Below, piece after piece: positions 34,438-41,923 of a DNA stretch of 50,259 nucleotides. Source of the DNA: Bacteroidales bacterium UBA4331 (GTDB lineage Bacteria; Bacteroidota; Bacteroidia; Bacteroidales; Paludibacteraceae). The stretch is taken from assembly GCA_002394395.1 (NCBI GenBank), contig DGTR01000009.1, positions 1 through 50,259 on the forward strand. Reading direction: 5' to 3'. The number at the start of each line of letters is the position of its first letter. Positions within the stretch are counted from its first letter, which is position 1. The notes below the pieces were generated by a model. It was not told where the DNA came from, did no database searches, and saw nothing but the letters and a program-made list of their open reading frames with translations. Made by a program: the position numbers and the translations under genes.

Positions 34438-34842
34438 ATGAGTGAACATCGCGACATATTAACTTATATCCCACAACGGCCTCCGTTCGTATTTATTGAT
34501 ACGATTGAGGAACTGAGCGAAAATGAGGCGCATACGCGTTATACCATTCCTGAGGCTTGTCCTTTACTTTCCGATGGAATCATGTCGTTGGCGGGACTGA
34601 TGGAAAATGCAGCGCAGACATGCTCCGTGATTGCAGGGAACAAAATTGCATATCTTGGAGCGGTCAAGCAAATGGATGTGTCGCGTTTCCCGACGATAGG
34701 GGAGACATTGTACACGGAAGCAGTTATAGTTCAGCAGATGCTGAATATTTCGCTCATCGAATGCACGACCCGCGTTCAAGACGAAACGATAGCGATCACC
34801 ACGCTTAAAATAGCTACAATGGGTAACCATGCTGCGAAGTAG
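34438..34842 (+). CDS. Hot-dog-fold dehydratase, ApeP-like
   Basis: A 134-residue protein beginning DILTYIPQRPPFVFIDTIEE, the sequence typical of ApeP-like 3-hydroxyacyl-ACP dehydratases. The central helix is LMENAAQTCSVIAG. The FabZ-type HPxFPGHFPG stretch is absent and is replaced by a PLLSDGIMSLAGLMENAAQ segment. It lies 3 bases behind the ketosynthase gene and overlaps the next dehydratase by 14 bases. Polyene systems often use two different dehydratase-like proteins; this is probably one of the pair. Whether it dehydrates or acts as a partner cannot be read from sequence. Confidence 0.75.
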   Translation: MSEHRDILTYIPQRPPFVFIDTIEELSENEAHTRYTIPEACPLLSDGIMSLAGLMENAAQTCSVIAGNKIAYLGAVKQMDVSRFPTIGETLYTEAVIVQQMLNISLIECTTRVQDETIAITTLKIATMGNHAAK

Positions 34843-35188
34843 TTTTTACGACATAGTGCAAAGCAAACAAGATGGGTACGTGATTCGTTTCAATGCGTCA
34901 CATCCTATCTTCTCCGGACATTTCCCGGAGCGACCGGTTGTGCCTGGAGTTTGTATTGTGCAAATCGCCGAAGAACTTGCTGTTCGAACATTTGGACATC
35001 CGATTAGGTTTATGGCTATTCATAATTTGAAATTTCGACAACCGATTACTCCGGATCAATATGTAACAATCAGCATTGTTAAAGTTGAAGAATCAATATG
35101 TAATGTGCAATGCATCCTACCTGCATATGATGCAACTGAGGGGGCAACATTGATTGTTTCATTCAATGCTCAGTTCGCAATGCTTTAG
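34829..35188 (+). CDS. 3-hydroxyacyl-ACP dehydratase, FabZ/ApeI-like
   Basis: A 119-residue hot-dog-fold protein with the classical motif HPIFSGHFPERPVVPGVCIVQ at about residues 25-45, followed by a helix with the acidic partner (IAEEL). The His of GHFP and the following Glu are the expected active residues. It would remove water from beta-hydroxyacyl-ACP. A short C-terminus and no FabA-type isomerase features suggest simple trans-dehydration, as needed for repeated double bonds. Start overlaps the previous gene by 14 bases. Confidence 0.85.
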   Translation: MLRSSFYDIVQSKQDGYVIRFNASHPIFSGHFPERPVVPGVCIVQIAEELAVRTFGHPIRFMAIHNLKFRQPITPDQYVTISIVKVEESICNVQCILPAYDATEGATLIVSFNAQFAML

Positions 35189-35225
35189 TTCATTTATTTT
35201 TGTTAAACATTAAACTTTACAAAAT

Positions 35226-35489
35226 ATGACAAAACAAGAAATTATTGAAAAAACCAATGCTTTTCTCGTAGAAGAATATGAGAAGGATTCGACATTACTC
35301 AAATCGGATGCACGTCTGCGTGAAGATCTGGATTTGAGCAGTCTTGATTATATGGATTTAATGGTGACCATCAAGCGAGTCTTTGATATCATGCCTGCTC
35401 CGGCAGAGTTGAACCTTGTGGTAACGCTTGGCGATTTCTACGACTTCATTGAGAAAAAACTGAACGAAACGAAGCAAACGAATGTGTAA
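35226..35489 (+). CDS. Acyl carrier protein of the cluster
   Basis: An 87-residue acidic protein with the four-helix ACP pattern. The phosphopantetheine serine is Ser39 in REDLDLSSLDYMDLM. This LSSLD form differs from the DSLD of housekeeping AcpP, which supports a dedicated carrier. The rest (VTIKRVFDI, then TLGDFYDFIEKKL) fits helices III and IV. It overlaps the next flavoprotein gene by 8 bases. No phosphopantetheinyl transferase is in the window, so a genomic one would have to serve it. Confidence 0.88.
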   Translation: MTKQEIIEKTNAFLVEEYEKDSTLLKSDARLREDLDLSSLDYMDLMVTIKRVFDIMPAPAELNLVVTLGDFYDFIEKKLNETKQTNV

Positions 35490-36933
35490 TCCGAACCAAT
35501 ATACGGCATGTGTTATCGGTGGCGGTATCAGTGGCTTGTTCACAGGAGCCTTGCTTGCGAAGAATGGTTATAAAGTGACCATCCTTGAGAAAAACCATAT
35601 CATTGGTGGTGGCTTGCAGTCTTTCCGCCGCGGAGATGCGCTATTTAACTCTGGTGTACAAGCCCTGGTTGGCTATAACGAAAATCAAATTGTAAAACAA
35701 ACGATTCGCTATCTGGATAATCTTCCCTTACATTTGATGCCAACATCTGCTACTGCCCAAGAGATGATATGGGTGGATAAAAAACACCAATATTGTATGC
35801 CTAGAGGAAAGAGCGCATATTTAGAATATCTTGTATCACAATTTCCACAAGAAACAGAGGGAATACATCAATTATTAGATGCTATATATGAGATAGGATA
35901 TTCTTATGATTATATCTGGTTAAAGAAGATTCAAATTCATCCAGAAATTATTAAATATTCAAATCTATCTGCCGATGTATTAATCAGACAATATATCAAA
36001 GACGAAATGTTAATAAAACTCTTAGAATATATTGGTGTAAATGTGGGGGGGGGATTAAAGACGATGTCGGCATTGGAGTTTAGTATGTTGTTGATGTTAT
36101 ATATTGAGGGTAGTTATAGGTACCAAGGAGGAGCAGTGCTGTGCGCCAACGAATTGGTTAACTATATAAGCAAACATGGCGGAAAGATTATTAATAATTG
36201 CGAAGTAAAGAAGATTAGTGTGGCAGATAGGCACATAAAATATGTTGCAACCCAAAATGACAAAAAATATATAGCAGACGTATTTGTACATTCAGCATCT
36301 CCTCGTCTCTTATTACAATATACGCAAGGCGAGATATTTCGAAAATCAACTAAATTAAGAATTGAAAACCAGATTAGCAGATTTTCCGGTTTTGCAATAT
36401 ATCTGGAGTTAAAGGAAGAAACATTCCCATTTATAAATAGTATAGTTTTTGTCCACAAAGAATTTAATAATGAATATTTGCCAGATTATATCTATATCTT
36501 AACACCACCTTCTTTAAATCAAGGCAAGTGGGCAAAAACGATGGAAATCCTTGTTCCGGCACCTTTCTCTAATTTTAAAAAATGGGAACAAACAAAAGTA
36601 GAAAATAGAGGCGCAGAATACAATATAATGAAGGAGGCATATGCGGAGGAGATTATTAATTATGTATCCGAGTTTTATCCTGCGCTCAAAAATGCCATTA
36701 AACATAAATATACAGCTACCGGTTTAACGGTGCGTGACTACTTTGGGAATCCAGATGGTGCAATATATGGACAACAGGGCTTATACATCCCTGTTAAGAC
36801 GAAAATTGATAACTTGTTTATGACGGGACAGGCCGTACAAAATCAAGGAGTCTGCGGGGCTGTTGTCTCTTCTGTTCTAACAGCAGAAACAATCCTCCAA
36901 AAAAGTTTAATCGACGAAATTGCAAAAGCATAG
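35482..36933 (+). CDS. FAD-dependent phytoene-desaturase-like oxidoreductase
   Basis: A 483-residue flavoprotein of the amine-oxidase/phytoene-desaturase group. The FAD motif CVIGGGISGLFTGALLAKNG begins at residue 10, followed by LEKNHIIGGGLQSF. The C-terminal FAD contact is NLFMTGQAVQNQGVCGAVVSSV. It could desaturate or isomerise an acyl chain or act on a polyene; substrate unknown. It is more A/T-rich than most of the window. A run of nine Gs at 36045-36053 sits mid-gene and could cause frameshifts by slippage. It closes the ACP operon by overlapping start. Confidence 0.8.
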   Translation: MCNPNQYTACVIGGGISGLFTGALLAKNGYKVTILEKNHIIGGGLQSFRRGDALFNSGVQALVGYNENQIVKQTIRYLDNLPLHLMPTSATAQEMIWVDKKHQYCMPRGKSAYLEYLVSQFPQETEGIHQLLDAIYEIGYSYDYIWLKKIQIHPEIIKYSNLSADVLIRQYIKDEMLIKLLEYIGVNVGGGLKTMSALEFSMLLMLYIEGSYRYQGGAVLCANELVNYISKHGGKIINNCEVKKISVADRHIKYVATQNDKKYIADVFVHSASPRLLLQYTQGEIFRKSTKLRIENQISRFSGFAIYLELKEETFPFINSIVFVHKEFNNEYLPDYIYILTPPSLNQGKWAKTMEILVPAPFSNFKKWEQTKVENRGAEYNIMKEAYAEEIINYVSEFYPALKNAIKHKYTATGLTVRDYFGNPDGAIYGQQGLYIPVKTKIDNLFMTGQAVQNQGVCGAVVSSVLTAETILQKSLIDEIAKA

Positions 36934-37012
36934 TGCGCCCGAACCGAGAAACAAACAATAAAGCGCTATCTCTATTCGTAATCCCGTCATCCCGAAAAAA
37001 TCTGAAAACAGA

Positions 37013-37789
37013 ATGCTGATAACTGATAACTTTTTCTCCGGTGAGCGCCCGTTATACGCCTCCCGCGATCTTCAACTCTCCCGCATCACCATCGGCGAAG
37101 GTGAGTCGGGACTCAAAGAGTCTCGCCATATCCTCGCTGAAAACTGTCGATTCGAGGGCATGTACGTCATCTGGGAGTGCGAGGACGTCACCTGCCGCAA
37201 CTGCTATTTCGCACCGTCTGACCGCGCGCCGATGTGGTACTGCCGCGATCTGAGGCTCTTTGACTGCCTCATCGATGCACCCAAAGTCTTTCGTGAGATA
37301 GACCGCCTGACCCTGGAGCGAATCAAGATAACCGATGGTGCGGAAGCTTTCTGGTACTGCCGTACCGGCGAGATCTCCGACCTCCATATCGAGCAGGCTA
37401 CTTACGCCTTTATGCATTCCCGCGATCTGACTCTTAGGAATCTGAACCTCGTCGGCAAATACACCTTCCAGTACGCCCGTAACCTCGAGATCCACAACGC
37501 TATCCTCGATACCAAAGACGCTTTCTGGAACAGCGAGAACTGCACTATCTACGACTCCGAAATCAAAGGAGAATACCTCGGTTGGTACTCCAAGAACCTC
37601 CGTCTCGTCCGCTGCCGCATCGCCGGTACGCAACCGCTTTGTTATGCCGAGAACCTCTTCTTGGAGGAATGCTCTTTTGCTCCGGATGCCGACCGCGCCT
37701 TTGAGAAATCCTCCGTCCGCGCAACCATTCTTGGTGACATCACCTCCATCGTCGATCCCCTCCCCGGCTCGCTAATCGAAAATCGCTAA
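37013..37789 (+). CDS. DUF3737 right-handed beta-helix-like protein
   Basis: A 258-residue protein of the DUF3737 family, recognised from the ERPLYASRDLQLSRITIGEGESGLKES start and a ladder of short strands (WECEDV, WYCRDL, WYCRTG, QYARNL, WNSENC, WYSKNL, CYAENL), each preceding a turn. The pattern predicts a single-stranded parallel beta-helix. Function unknown; the family is found in gut bacteria and lacks a known substrate. Its first codons (MLITDN) fall in a CTGATAA repeat of the spacer type (37014-37031). An intrinsic terminator follows 6 bases behind the stop. Confidence 0.82.
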   Translation: MLITDNFFSGERPLYASRDLQLSRITIGEGESGLKESRHILAENCRFEGMYVIWECEDVTCRNCYFAPSDRAPMWYCRDLRLFDCLIDAPKVFREIDRLTLERIKITDGAEAFWYCRTGEISDLHIEQATYAFMHSRDLTLRNLNLVGKYTFQYARNLEIHNAILDTKDAFWNSENCTIYDSEIKGEYLGWYSKNLRLVRCRIAGTQPLCYAENLFLEECSFAPDADRAFEKSSVRATILGDITSIVDPLPGSLIENR

Positions 37790-37794
37790 TCCCT

Positions 37795-37825
37795 AAAAAT
37801 CGCTTCCCCGGAGGCGATTTTTTTT
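37795..37825 (+). terminator. Intrinsic terminator after the DUF3737 gene
   Basis: Bases 37795-37806 pair with 37811-37822, with one G-U pair, and the 3' arm runs into TTTTTTTT. The stem is GC-rich in the middle (ATCGC/GCGAT). Confidence 0.85.
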
Positions 37826-38076
37826 GTACCTATTCATCCAATTTTGATAAAATCGAAAAAAGCGACAGCATTTTCATAGCTTTTTGTAACTCGCTGACTA
37901 TCAATGTCGTAGGTGGTGTTTAATTGTCGCGAGTTTTGAAGGCACTCGTAAAATGAAAAACCTGCATTTACGAGTATAGCTCACTATTTTTCTCCTATAT
38001 ATAGAGGGACTCGGATTATCGAGAGATTGAATTACCAGAGCCCCATATTATTAACCCTTTTAAACCTTTTATTATT
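37826..38076. promoter_or_regulatory. Leader region upstream of the DUF3987 gene
   Basis: No gene is seen in these 251 bases. A hairpin, ACTCGTAAA (37944-37952) with TTTACGAGT (37967-37975), closes a 14-base loop. No TAnnTTTG promoter was found. The stretch directly before the start (TTAACCCTTTTAAACCTTTT, then ATTATT) resembles the one before the next gene at 39691, which suggests related leaders. Confidence 0.4.
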
Positions 38077-39384
38077 ATGAACGAAAATCAAAACCTAAAC
38101 CCGGAGGAGCAGGCAAACCTCCACATCGTGTCGAACATGGATGTCGCCAACCTGCCGCCGTTCCTGCAATCCGTTCTCTCGCTCGCGCAAACACCCGCCG
38201 AGAAAGACATGTTGCTCATGGCTACTCTGACCGCTTGCGGAGCTGTCATGCCGAACCTCTACTGCCGCTACGGCATCGCCGCCAAGCGCTATTACCCGTC
38301 CCTCCAGCTCTTCATCGTTGGTTCGGCGGCGTGCGGAAAGGGTATCGCCAACCTCGCCCTCGAACTGGTCAAACCCATCCATGAGGCTACTCCTCTTATT
38401 ATCGCGGGCGACGCGACTTATCCGGCTTTCTACCAGACCTTCGCGCGTCAGCACGGCCGCGGCTATATCCATGAGTCCGAAGGCTCTGTCATTACCGACA
38501 TCTGGCGCTCCTCTACTGCGAATTACAACACCGCTCTTCGCAAGGCAGCCGAGCATGAACCCATTTCACGTGCCCGTTGCCGCGAAGCGTCGGTCATCGA
38601 GAATCCTCAGCTCTCGATGGTGCTCACGGGTACCTTCAGCCAGTATCGCGCACTCGTGCCTTCGGTTGAGAACGGATATTTCTCGCGTCTCCTGACCCTC
38701 ATCGTGGAGGATGTACAGCCCTTCTCCGAGCGCTATGTGCAGCCTTCGGACCCTTCCGGAGAGACCATCCACACCTGCGCAGAGCAGCTCTACCATCTCT
38801 ATGGGCGCTTGCTCGCTTCCAAGCCCCGTGAGTTCGCCCTCACGCACGACCAACGCGACCGTCTCGGCCTCCACCTCAAGACCGCGTACCCCACGCTCGT
38901 CCGTCTCCTCGGTCTGGATTTCCACTCCGTCATCCTGCGTATGGCCGTCCATATCGAGCGTATCGCGATGATCCTCACGGCATTAAGAGGTATGTCCGTT
39001 TCTCCCTCTCCGTCTATTAGCCCGGAATTGTATTCCGGTTCCTCTTCATTGAGTTCTCGGGACTTTAGTTCCGAGCCCCTCCTCTGCTCCGATATCGACT
39101 ACGCTACCGCCGAGCTTATCGGTAACAAACTCATCCTCCACATGGCGCAGGCGTACCAGCTCATCCAAGGCTCCAAACCCATCGAAACCCCTTCCGTCAA
39201 ACCCCTTGACCAGAAGCAGATCCTCCTCTCCCTCCTTCCCGATGAGTTTGGACATGCTATCCTCGTTAAGGAAGCAGCGGCGCAGGGAATCCCTCCCCGT
39301 ACCGCCGAAAGATGGAATGAAAATTGGCAGCAACAAGGCATTGTTTATCGGGTAAAGCATGACTGTTATAAAAAAATCGCATGA
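38077..39384 (+). CDS. DUF3987 P-loop protein
   Basis: A 435-residue protein with a Walker A-like loop GSAACGKG at residues 82-89, a following acidic stretch (GYIHESEGSVI) and a serine-threonine sensor region (MVLTGTFSQYRALVPSV). It ends in a winged-helix-like segment (PDEFGHAILVKEAAAQGIPPRTAERW). DUF3987 proteins are common in Bacteroidetes accessory regions, often with a VirE-type N-terminal domain that is absent here; they resemble primase or helicase-like ATPases of mobile elements. No integrase or mobilisation gene was seen. A Ser-rich linker near residues 308-333 (SPSPSISPELYSGSSSLSS) is encoded by DNA that contains two palindromes (39022-39038, 39056-39075). The 39385-39430 palindrome starts right after the stop. 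Confidence 0.75.
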   Translation: MNENQNLNPEEQANLHIVSNMDVANLPPFLQSVLSLAQTPAEKDMLLMATLTACGAVMPNLYCRYGIAAKRYYPSLQLFIVGSAACGKGIANLALELVKPIHEATPLIIAGDATYPAFYQTFARQHGRGYIHESEGSVITDIWRSSTANYNTALRKAAEHEPISRARCREASVIENPQLSMVLTGTFSQYRALVPSVENGYFSRLLTLIVEDVQPFSERYVQPSDPSGETIHTCAEQLYHLYGRLLASKPREFALTHDQRDRLGLHLKTAYPTLVRLLGLDFHSVILRMAVHIERIAMILTALRGMSVSPSPSISPELYSGSSSLSSRDFSSEPLLCSDIDYATAELIGNKLILHMAQAYQLIQGSKPIETPSVKPLDQKQILLSLLPDEFGHAILVKEAAAQGIPPRTAERWNENWQQQGIVYRVKHDCYKKIA

Positions 39385-39430
39385 CGATATTGGCGAAGTT
39401 GGCGATATCGCCAATATCGCCAACTTCGCC
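39385..39430. promoter_or_regulatory. Overlapping palindromes directly behind the DUF3987 stop
   Basis: Bases 39392-39408 (GGCGAAGTTGGCGATAT) pair perfectly with 39414-39430 around CGCCA. Bases 39385-39395 (CGATATTGGCG) pair perfectly with 39409-39419, so the two stems exclude each other. A 14-base palindrome TGGCGATATCGCCA (39400-39413) lies in the middle. No T-run follows at once, so it is not a standard terminator. Confidence 0.6.
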
Positions 39431-39690
39431 AGTGCAAATTTTTACAGCGTCTGTTGTCCGGCATATCATGCCGCTTCCGACTTTGTTTTTGGCATCGGAA
39501 TTCTATTCCGACATCTCCATCCTTGTTTCTCGCGTCTATGCATCGTGCATTTATGCACGGTCTGCATCGCTCGAATCGTTAGTGATTCCTTGGAGATTCC
39601 TTGGTGGTTCGTTAGTGGTTACGCTACCCAAAGCCTACCCAAACCGTACCTAACCTTTATTTATTGTTTAACTTTTTAAAAAATCTTATT
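39431..39690. other. Intergenic region before the 127-residue gene
   Basis: I see no convincing gene in this stretch. It contains a third CGGAAT-type palindrome (39495-39511) and a GATTCCTTGG/GGTTCGTTAGTGG repeat-like patch (39580-39620). A 106-codon frame crossing it (39359-39679) shows no family features and begins inside the DUF3987 gene. Confidence 0.4.
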
Positions 39691-40074
39691 GTGGCTATTT
39701 TTGAAACCTCTGCCGGGATCGAAGGTATCACCGGCAAACTGAACAAAAGACAATCCCTGACCTCGCGTCAGAAACATTTTCATTACCCGGACGGTCGCAT
39801 CTTCGGTTGCGGTCCGAAGGAAGTCTATGAACAACAGCAACGCGACTTCAAGCGCAATCCCCGCACGCCCGCCGAAGAGGCGCAGCACCAGCGATGGACA
39901 GCGGCTTGCCGCGAAGCCGCACTCATCACCAAGAACCCGAACCACCCCCGCTATGCGGAGATGGTCTCCCGCCACGCCTCGCAGCTGGACGGCCAGCCGG
40001 ATCCCGTGCTCGGCAAGAAGCGCATCTGCCAGTTCTCCAACTTCGTCCGCGCCGTCCTGATCCACGAATCGTAA
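39691..40074 (+). CDS. Hypothetical protein next to DUF3987
   Basis: A 127-residue basic protein. GTG 39691 gives the most natural start (MAIFETSAGIEGITGKLNKRQ), and the leader just before it (CTTTTTAAAAAATCTTATT) resembles that of the DUF3987 gene. A TTG at 39664 would add a few hydrophobic residues. It has no recognisable domain. It is rich in Arg/Lys and has a conserved-looking HYPDGRIFGCGPKEVYEQQ segment and RQxHFHYP. The codon pattern and clean frame argue for a real gene. It probably works with the DUF3987 protein, but the role is unknown. Confidence 0.6.
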   Translation: MAIFETSAGIEGITGKLNKRQSLTSRQKHFHYPDGRIFGCGPKEVYEQQQRDFKRNPRTPAEEAQHQRWTAACREAALITKNPNHPRYAEMVSRHASQLDGQPDPVLGKKRICQFSNFVRAVLIHES

Positions 40075-40080
40075 GTTAAG

Positions 40081-40174
40081 CATACACAAGTCTTTTGTCA
40101 TAAAAATTCAAATAAATTCGATTTTTACGCCAAAATCCTTGCGTATGTCAAACTTTTGTTGTACCTTTGCACCG
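40081..40174 (+). repeat. 94-bp direct repeat, copy A (promoter copy for hipBA)
   Basis: Identical over all 94 positions to 41924-42017. It contains a complete -33/-7 promoter at 40139-40169. The distance between copies is 1,843 bases and the hipBA genes lie exactly between them. Confidence 0.95.
40139..40169 (+). promoter_or_regulatory. Promoter of hipBA
   Basis: TTGC at 40139-40142 and TACCTTTG at 40162-40169, 19 bases apart. Lies inside the 94-bp repeat. Confidence 0.8.
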
Positions 40175-40240
40175 GATTTTAAAATATCATAAAATATAGC
40201 AGAGTTATTATACTACTTTATTATAAGATAGATTACGAAT

Positions 40241-40558
40241 ATGTCAAAGAGTACACTTGGAAATAATTTACCGCGCAGAGCGGAGCGCAACTTACAGATA
40301 GTAGGTGAGCAAATCCGCCTGGCGCGTTTGCGCCGGGATCTGAGTATCGCGCAGATAGCGGAGCGGGCGAGTTGCAGCGAGTTGACTGTCATGCGCGTGG
40401 AGAAAGGAACCCCGACGGTAGCTATCGGTATATACCTGCGTATCCTGTTCGCGCTTGGGCTGGATGAGAGTATCTTGTTCCTTGCCAAAGATGACGAGAT
40501 GGGACGCACGTTGCAGGATCTGGATTTGAAACATCGCCAAAGAGCATCTAAGAAATGA
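40241..40558 (+). CDS. hipB: HipB-like antitoxin, XRE-family regulator
   Basis: A 105-residue DNA-binding protein with a Cro/C1-type helix-turn-helix at about residues 16-75 (VGEQIRLARLRRDLSIAQIAERASCSELTVMRVEKGTPTV). The arrangement, a short XRE gene overlapping hipA by 4 bases, is the classical HipBA module. HipB normally binds and neutralises HipA and represses its own promoter. The basic C-terminus (LKHRQRASKK) could contribute to toxin or DNA contact. The leader between the promoter and ATG 40241 is about 65 bases. Confidence 0.88.
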   Translation: MSKSTLGNNLPRRAERNLQIVGEQIRLARLRRDLSIAQIAERASCSELTVMRVEKGTPTVAIGIYLRILFALGLDESILFLAKDDEMGRTLQDLDLKHRQRASKK

Positions 40559-41790
40559 AGCACATACAAATCAATATGGACGCCAAAGGGCTCTCTCCGG
40601 CAAGGCCGGTAGGTACGCTTGGCTATGATACGATACGCGGCAATGCAGCGTACCAATGGGAGTACGATGCACAATGGCTGCATGATTACCGCCAGGTTCG
40701 GCTTAGCGGTGATTTGCAGAACGCAGGCGGATCGCAATATGGGACGGGACGTTTGTTTGGTTTGCTGCAGGATGCCATGCCGGATAGATGGGGTAGGAGG
40801 TTGATTGATAAGCGCGAGCGACTATTGGCATCGCAAGAAGGACGACCTGTTCGGCATCTGACGGATGTCGATTACCTCACGCAGATCGATGACACAACCC
40901 GTATGGGCGCTTTACGCTTACGCGAAGGCGGGCAATTATTAGGAACGCGCTTCGCGAATACCCCGGTGCCGCCTCTGGCGCATCTCCGTGAGTTCGTGGA
41001 TATGGCGCAGGAGTATGAACGGCAGGAAGAGAAAGGCGGTACGGTGCGTGAGGAATGGTTGCTGAACTTATACAAGCAAGGTTCTTCTCTGGGAGGAGCT
41101 CGTCCGAAAGCGAACGTGCGAGATATAGATGGTTCTTTATGGATAGCTAAGATACCCTCTGTCAACGACGATTATGATGTAGCATTATGGGAGTTTTGGG
41201 CGCATCAGATGGCGAGTATTGCAGGCATCGAAGTGCCTCAGATGCGGTTGTTGACGCTACCGGGGCAGAAATATCACACCCTGTTATCTAAGCGATTTGA
41301 CAGAGATGGCGAGCAACGCGTTCATTTCGCGTCCGCGATGACGCTCTGCGGACTGCAAGACGGAGCAGATGCTACGACCGGGAATGGTTATTTGGACATT
41401 GTCGATGTGATTGTCGGGAATGCAGGATTTGTAGATCCGCAGGAGGCTTTGGAGCAGCTATACAGGCGTGTGGCATTCTCTATATGTATTCATAACCACG
41501 ATGATCATTTTCGTAACCACGGCTTCTTGCTAACGGAGAAGGGGTGGGTATGGTCTCCTGCTTATGACCTTAATCCGTCCGATTTCGATACGCAAAGTTT
41601 GCTTATCTCGCGCGATAGTAATGAGTCTTCTTTAGAGGTGTTGTTAGCCTCCGCAGGAGACTACATGCTGAGTTCTGCCCAAGCCGAGAGGATTATTGGC
41701 GAGGTACGTGCCGCGATGACCAATGCCCGCCCGGTAGCCCGCCGTTGCGGCATCTCCGATAGCGAAATGGAGCGCTTTTTTCACCTCTAA
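40555..41790 (+). CDS. hipA: HipA-like serine/threonine kinase toxin
   Basis: A 411-residue HipA-family kinase. The N-terminal subdomain contains GRLFGLLQDAMPDRWGRRL. The Gly-rich loop is GSSLGGARPKANV (176-188). A conserved Lys follows (IAKIPS, Lys199). The catalytic motif is NHDDHFRNHGFL (314-325) with Asp317 and Asn321, and the metal-binding Asp is in WSPAYDLNPSD (333-343). All active residues are present. Known HipA toxins phosphorylate GltX or other translation targets and induce dormancy; the target here is not known. Start overlaps hipB by 4 bases. Confidence 0.92.
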   Translation: MKHIQINMDAKGLSPARPVGTLGYDTIRGNAAYQWEYDAQWLHDYRQVRLSGDLQNAGGSQYGTGRLFGLLQDAMPDRWGRRLIDKRERLLASQEGRPVRHLTDVDYLTQIDDTTRMGALRLREGGQLLGTRFANTPVPPLAHLREFVDMAQEYERQEEKGGTVREEWLLNLYKQGSSLGGARPKANVRDIDGSLWIAKIPSVNDDYDVALWEFWAHQMASIAGIEVPQMRLLTLPGQKYHTLLSKRFDRDGEQRVHFASAMTLCGLQDGADATTGNGYLDIVDVIVGNAGFVDPQEALEQLYRRVAFSICIHNHDDHFRNHGFLLTEKGWVWSPAYDLNPSDFDTQSLLISRDSNESSLEVLLASAGDYMLSSAQAERIIGEVRAAMTNARPVARRCGISDSEMERFFHL

Positions 41791-41814
41791 ACCCTAAACT
41801 TTCAACTCTAAACT

Positions 41815-41833
41815 GAAAATTCGTGGAATTTTC
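41815..41833. repeat. GAAAATTC hairpin behind hipA
   Basis: GAAAATTC (41815-41822) pairs with GAATTTTC (41826-41833) around GTG. No long T-run follows, so I call it a hairpin rather than a terminator. Confidence 0.5.
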
Positions 41834-41854
41834 TTGCATAATTCAAAAGTTTGA

Positions 41855-41906
41855 GTACCTTCGAGGGCACCGACACGGCAACAATGCCGTCCCACCTCGA
41901 AAGTAC
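41855..41906 (+). promoter_or_regulatory. Promoter-like box inside a large hairpin
   Basis: Bases 41855-41866 (GTACCTTCGAGG) pair with 41895-41906 (one mismatch). An inner ACGGC/GCCGT stem lies at 41875-41890. The outer arm holds TACCTTCG, one base from the TACCTTTG consensus, with a TTGC box at 41834-41837. It could be a decayed promoter that preceded the arrival of copy B. Confidence 0.4.
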
Positions 41907-41923
41907 AGTCGCACCTTTGTGCT

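Noticed and set aside
39359..39679. A 106-codon frame after DUF3987
   Set aside because: It begins within the DUF3987 gene, reads through palindromes and shows no conserved-looking segments.
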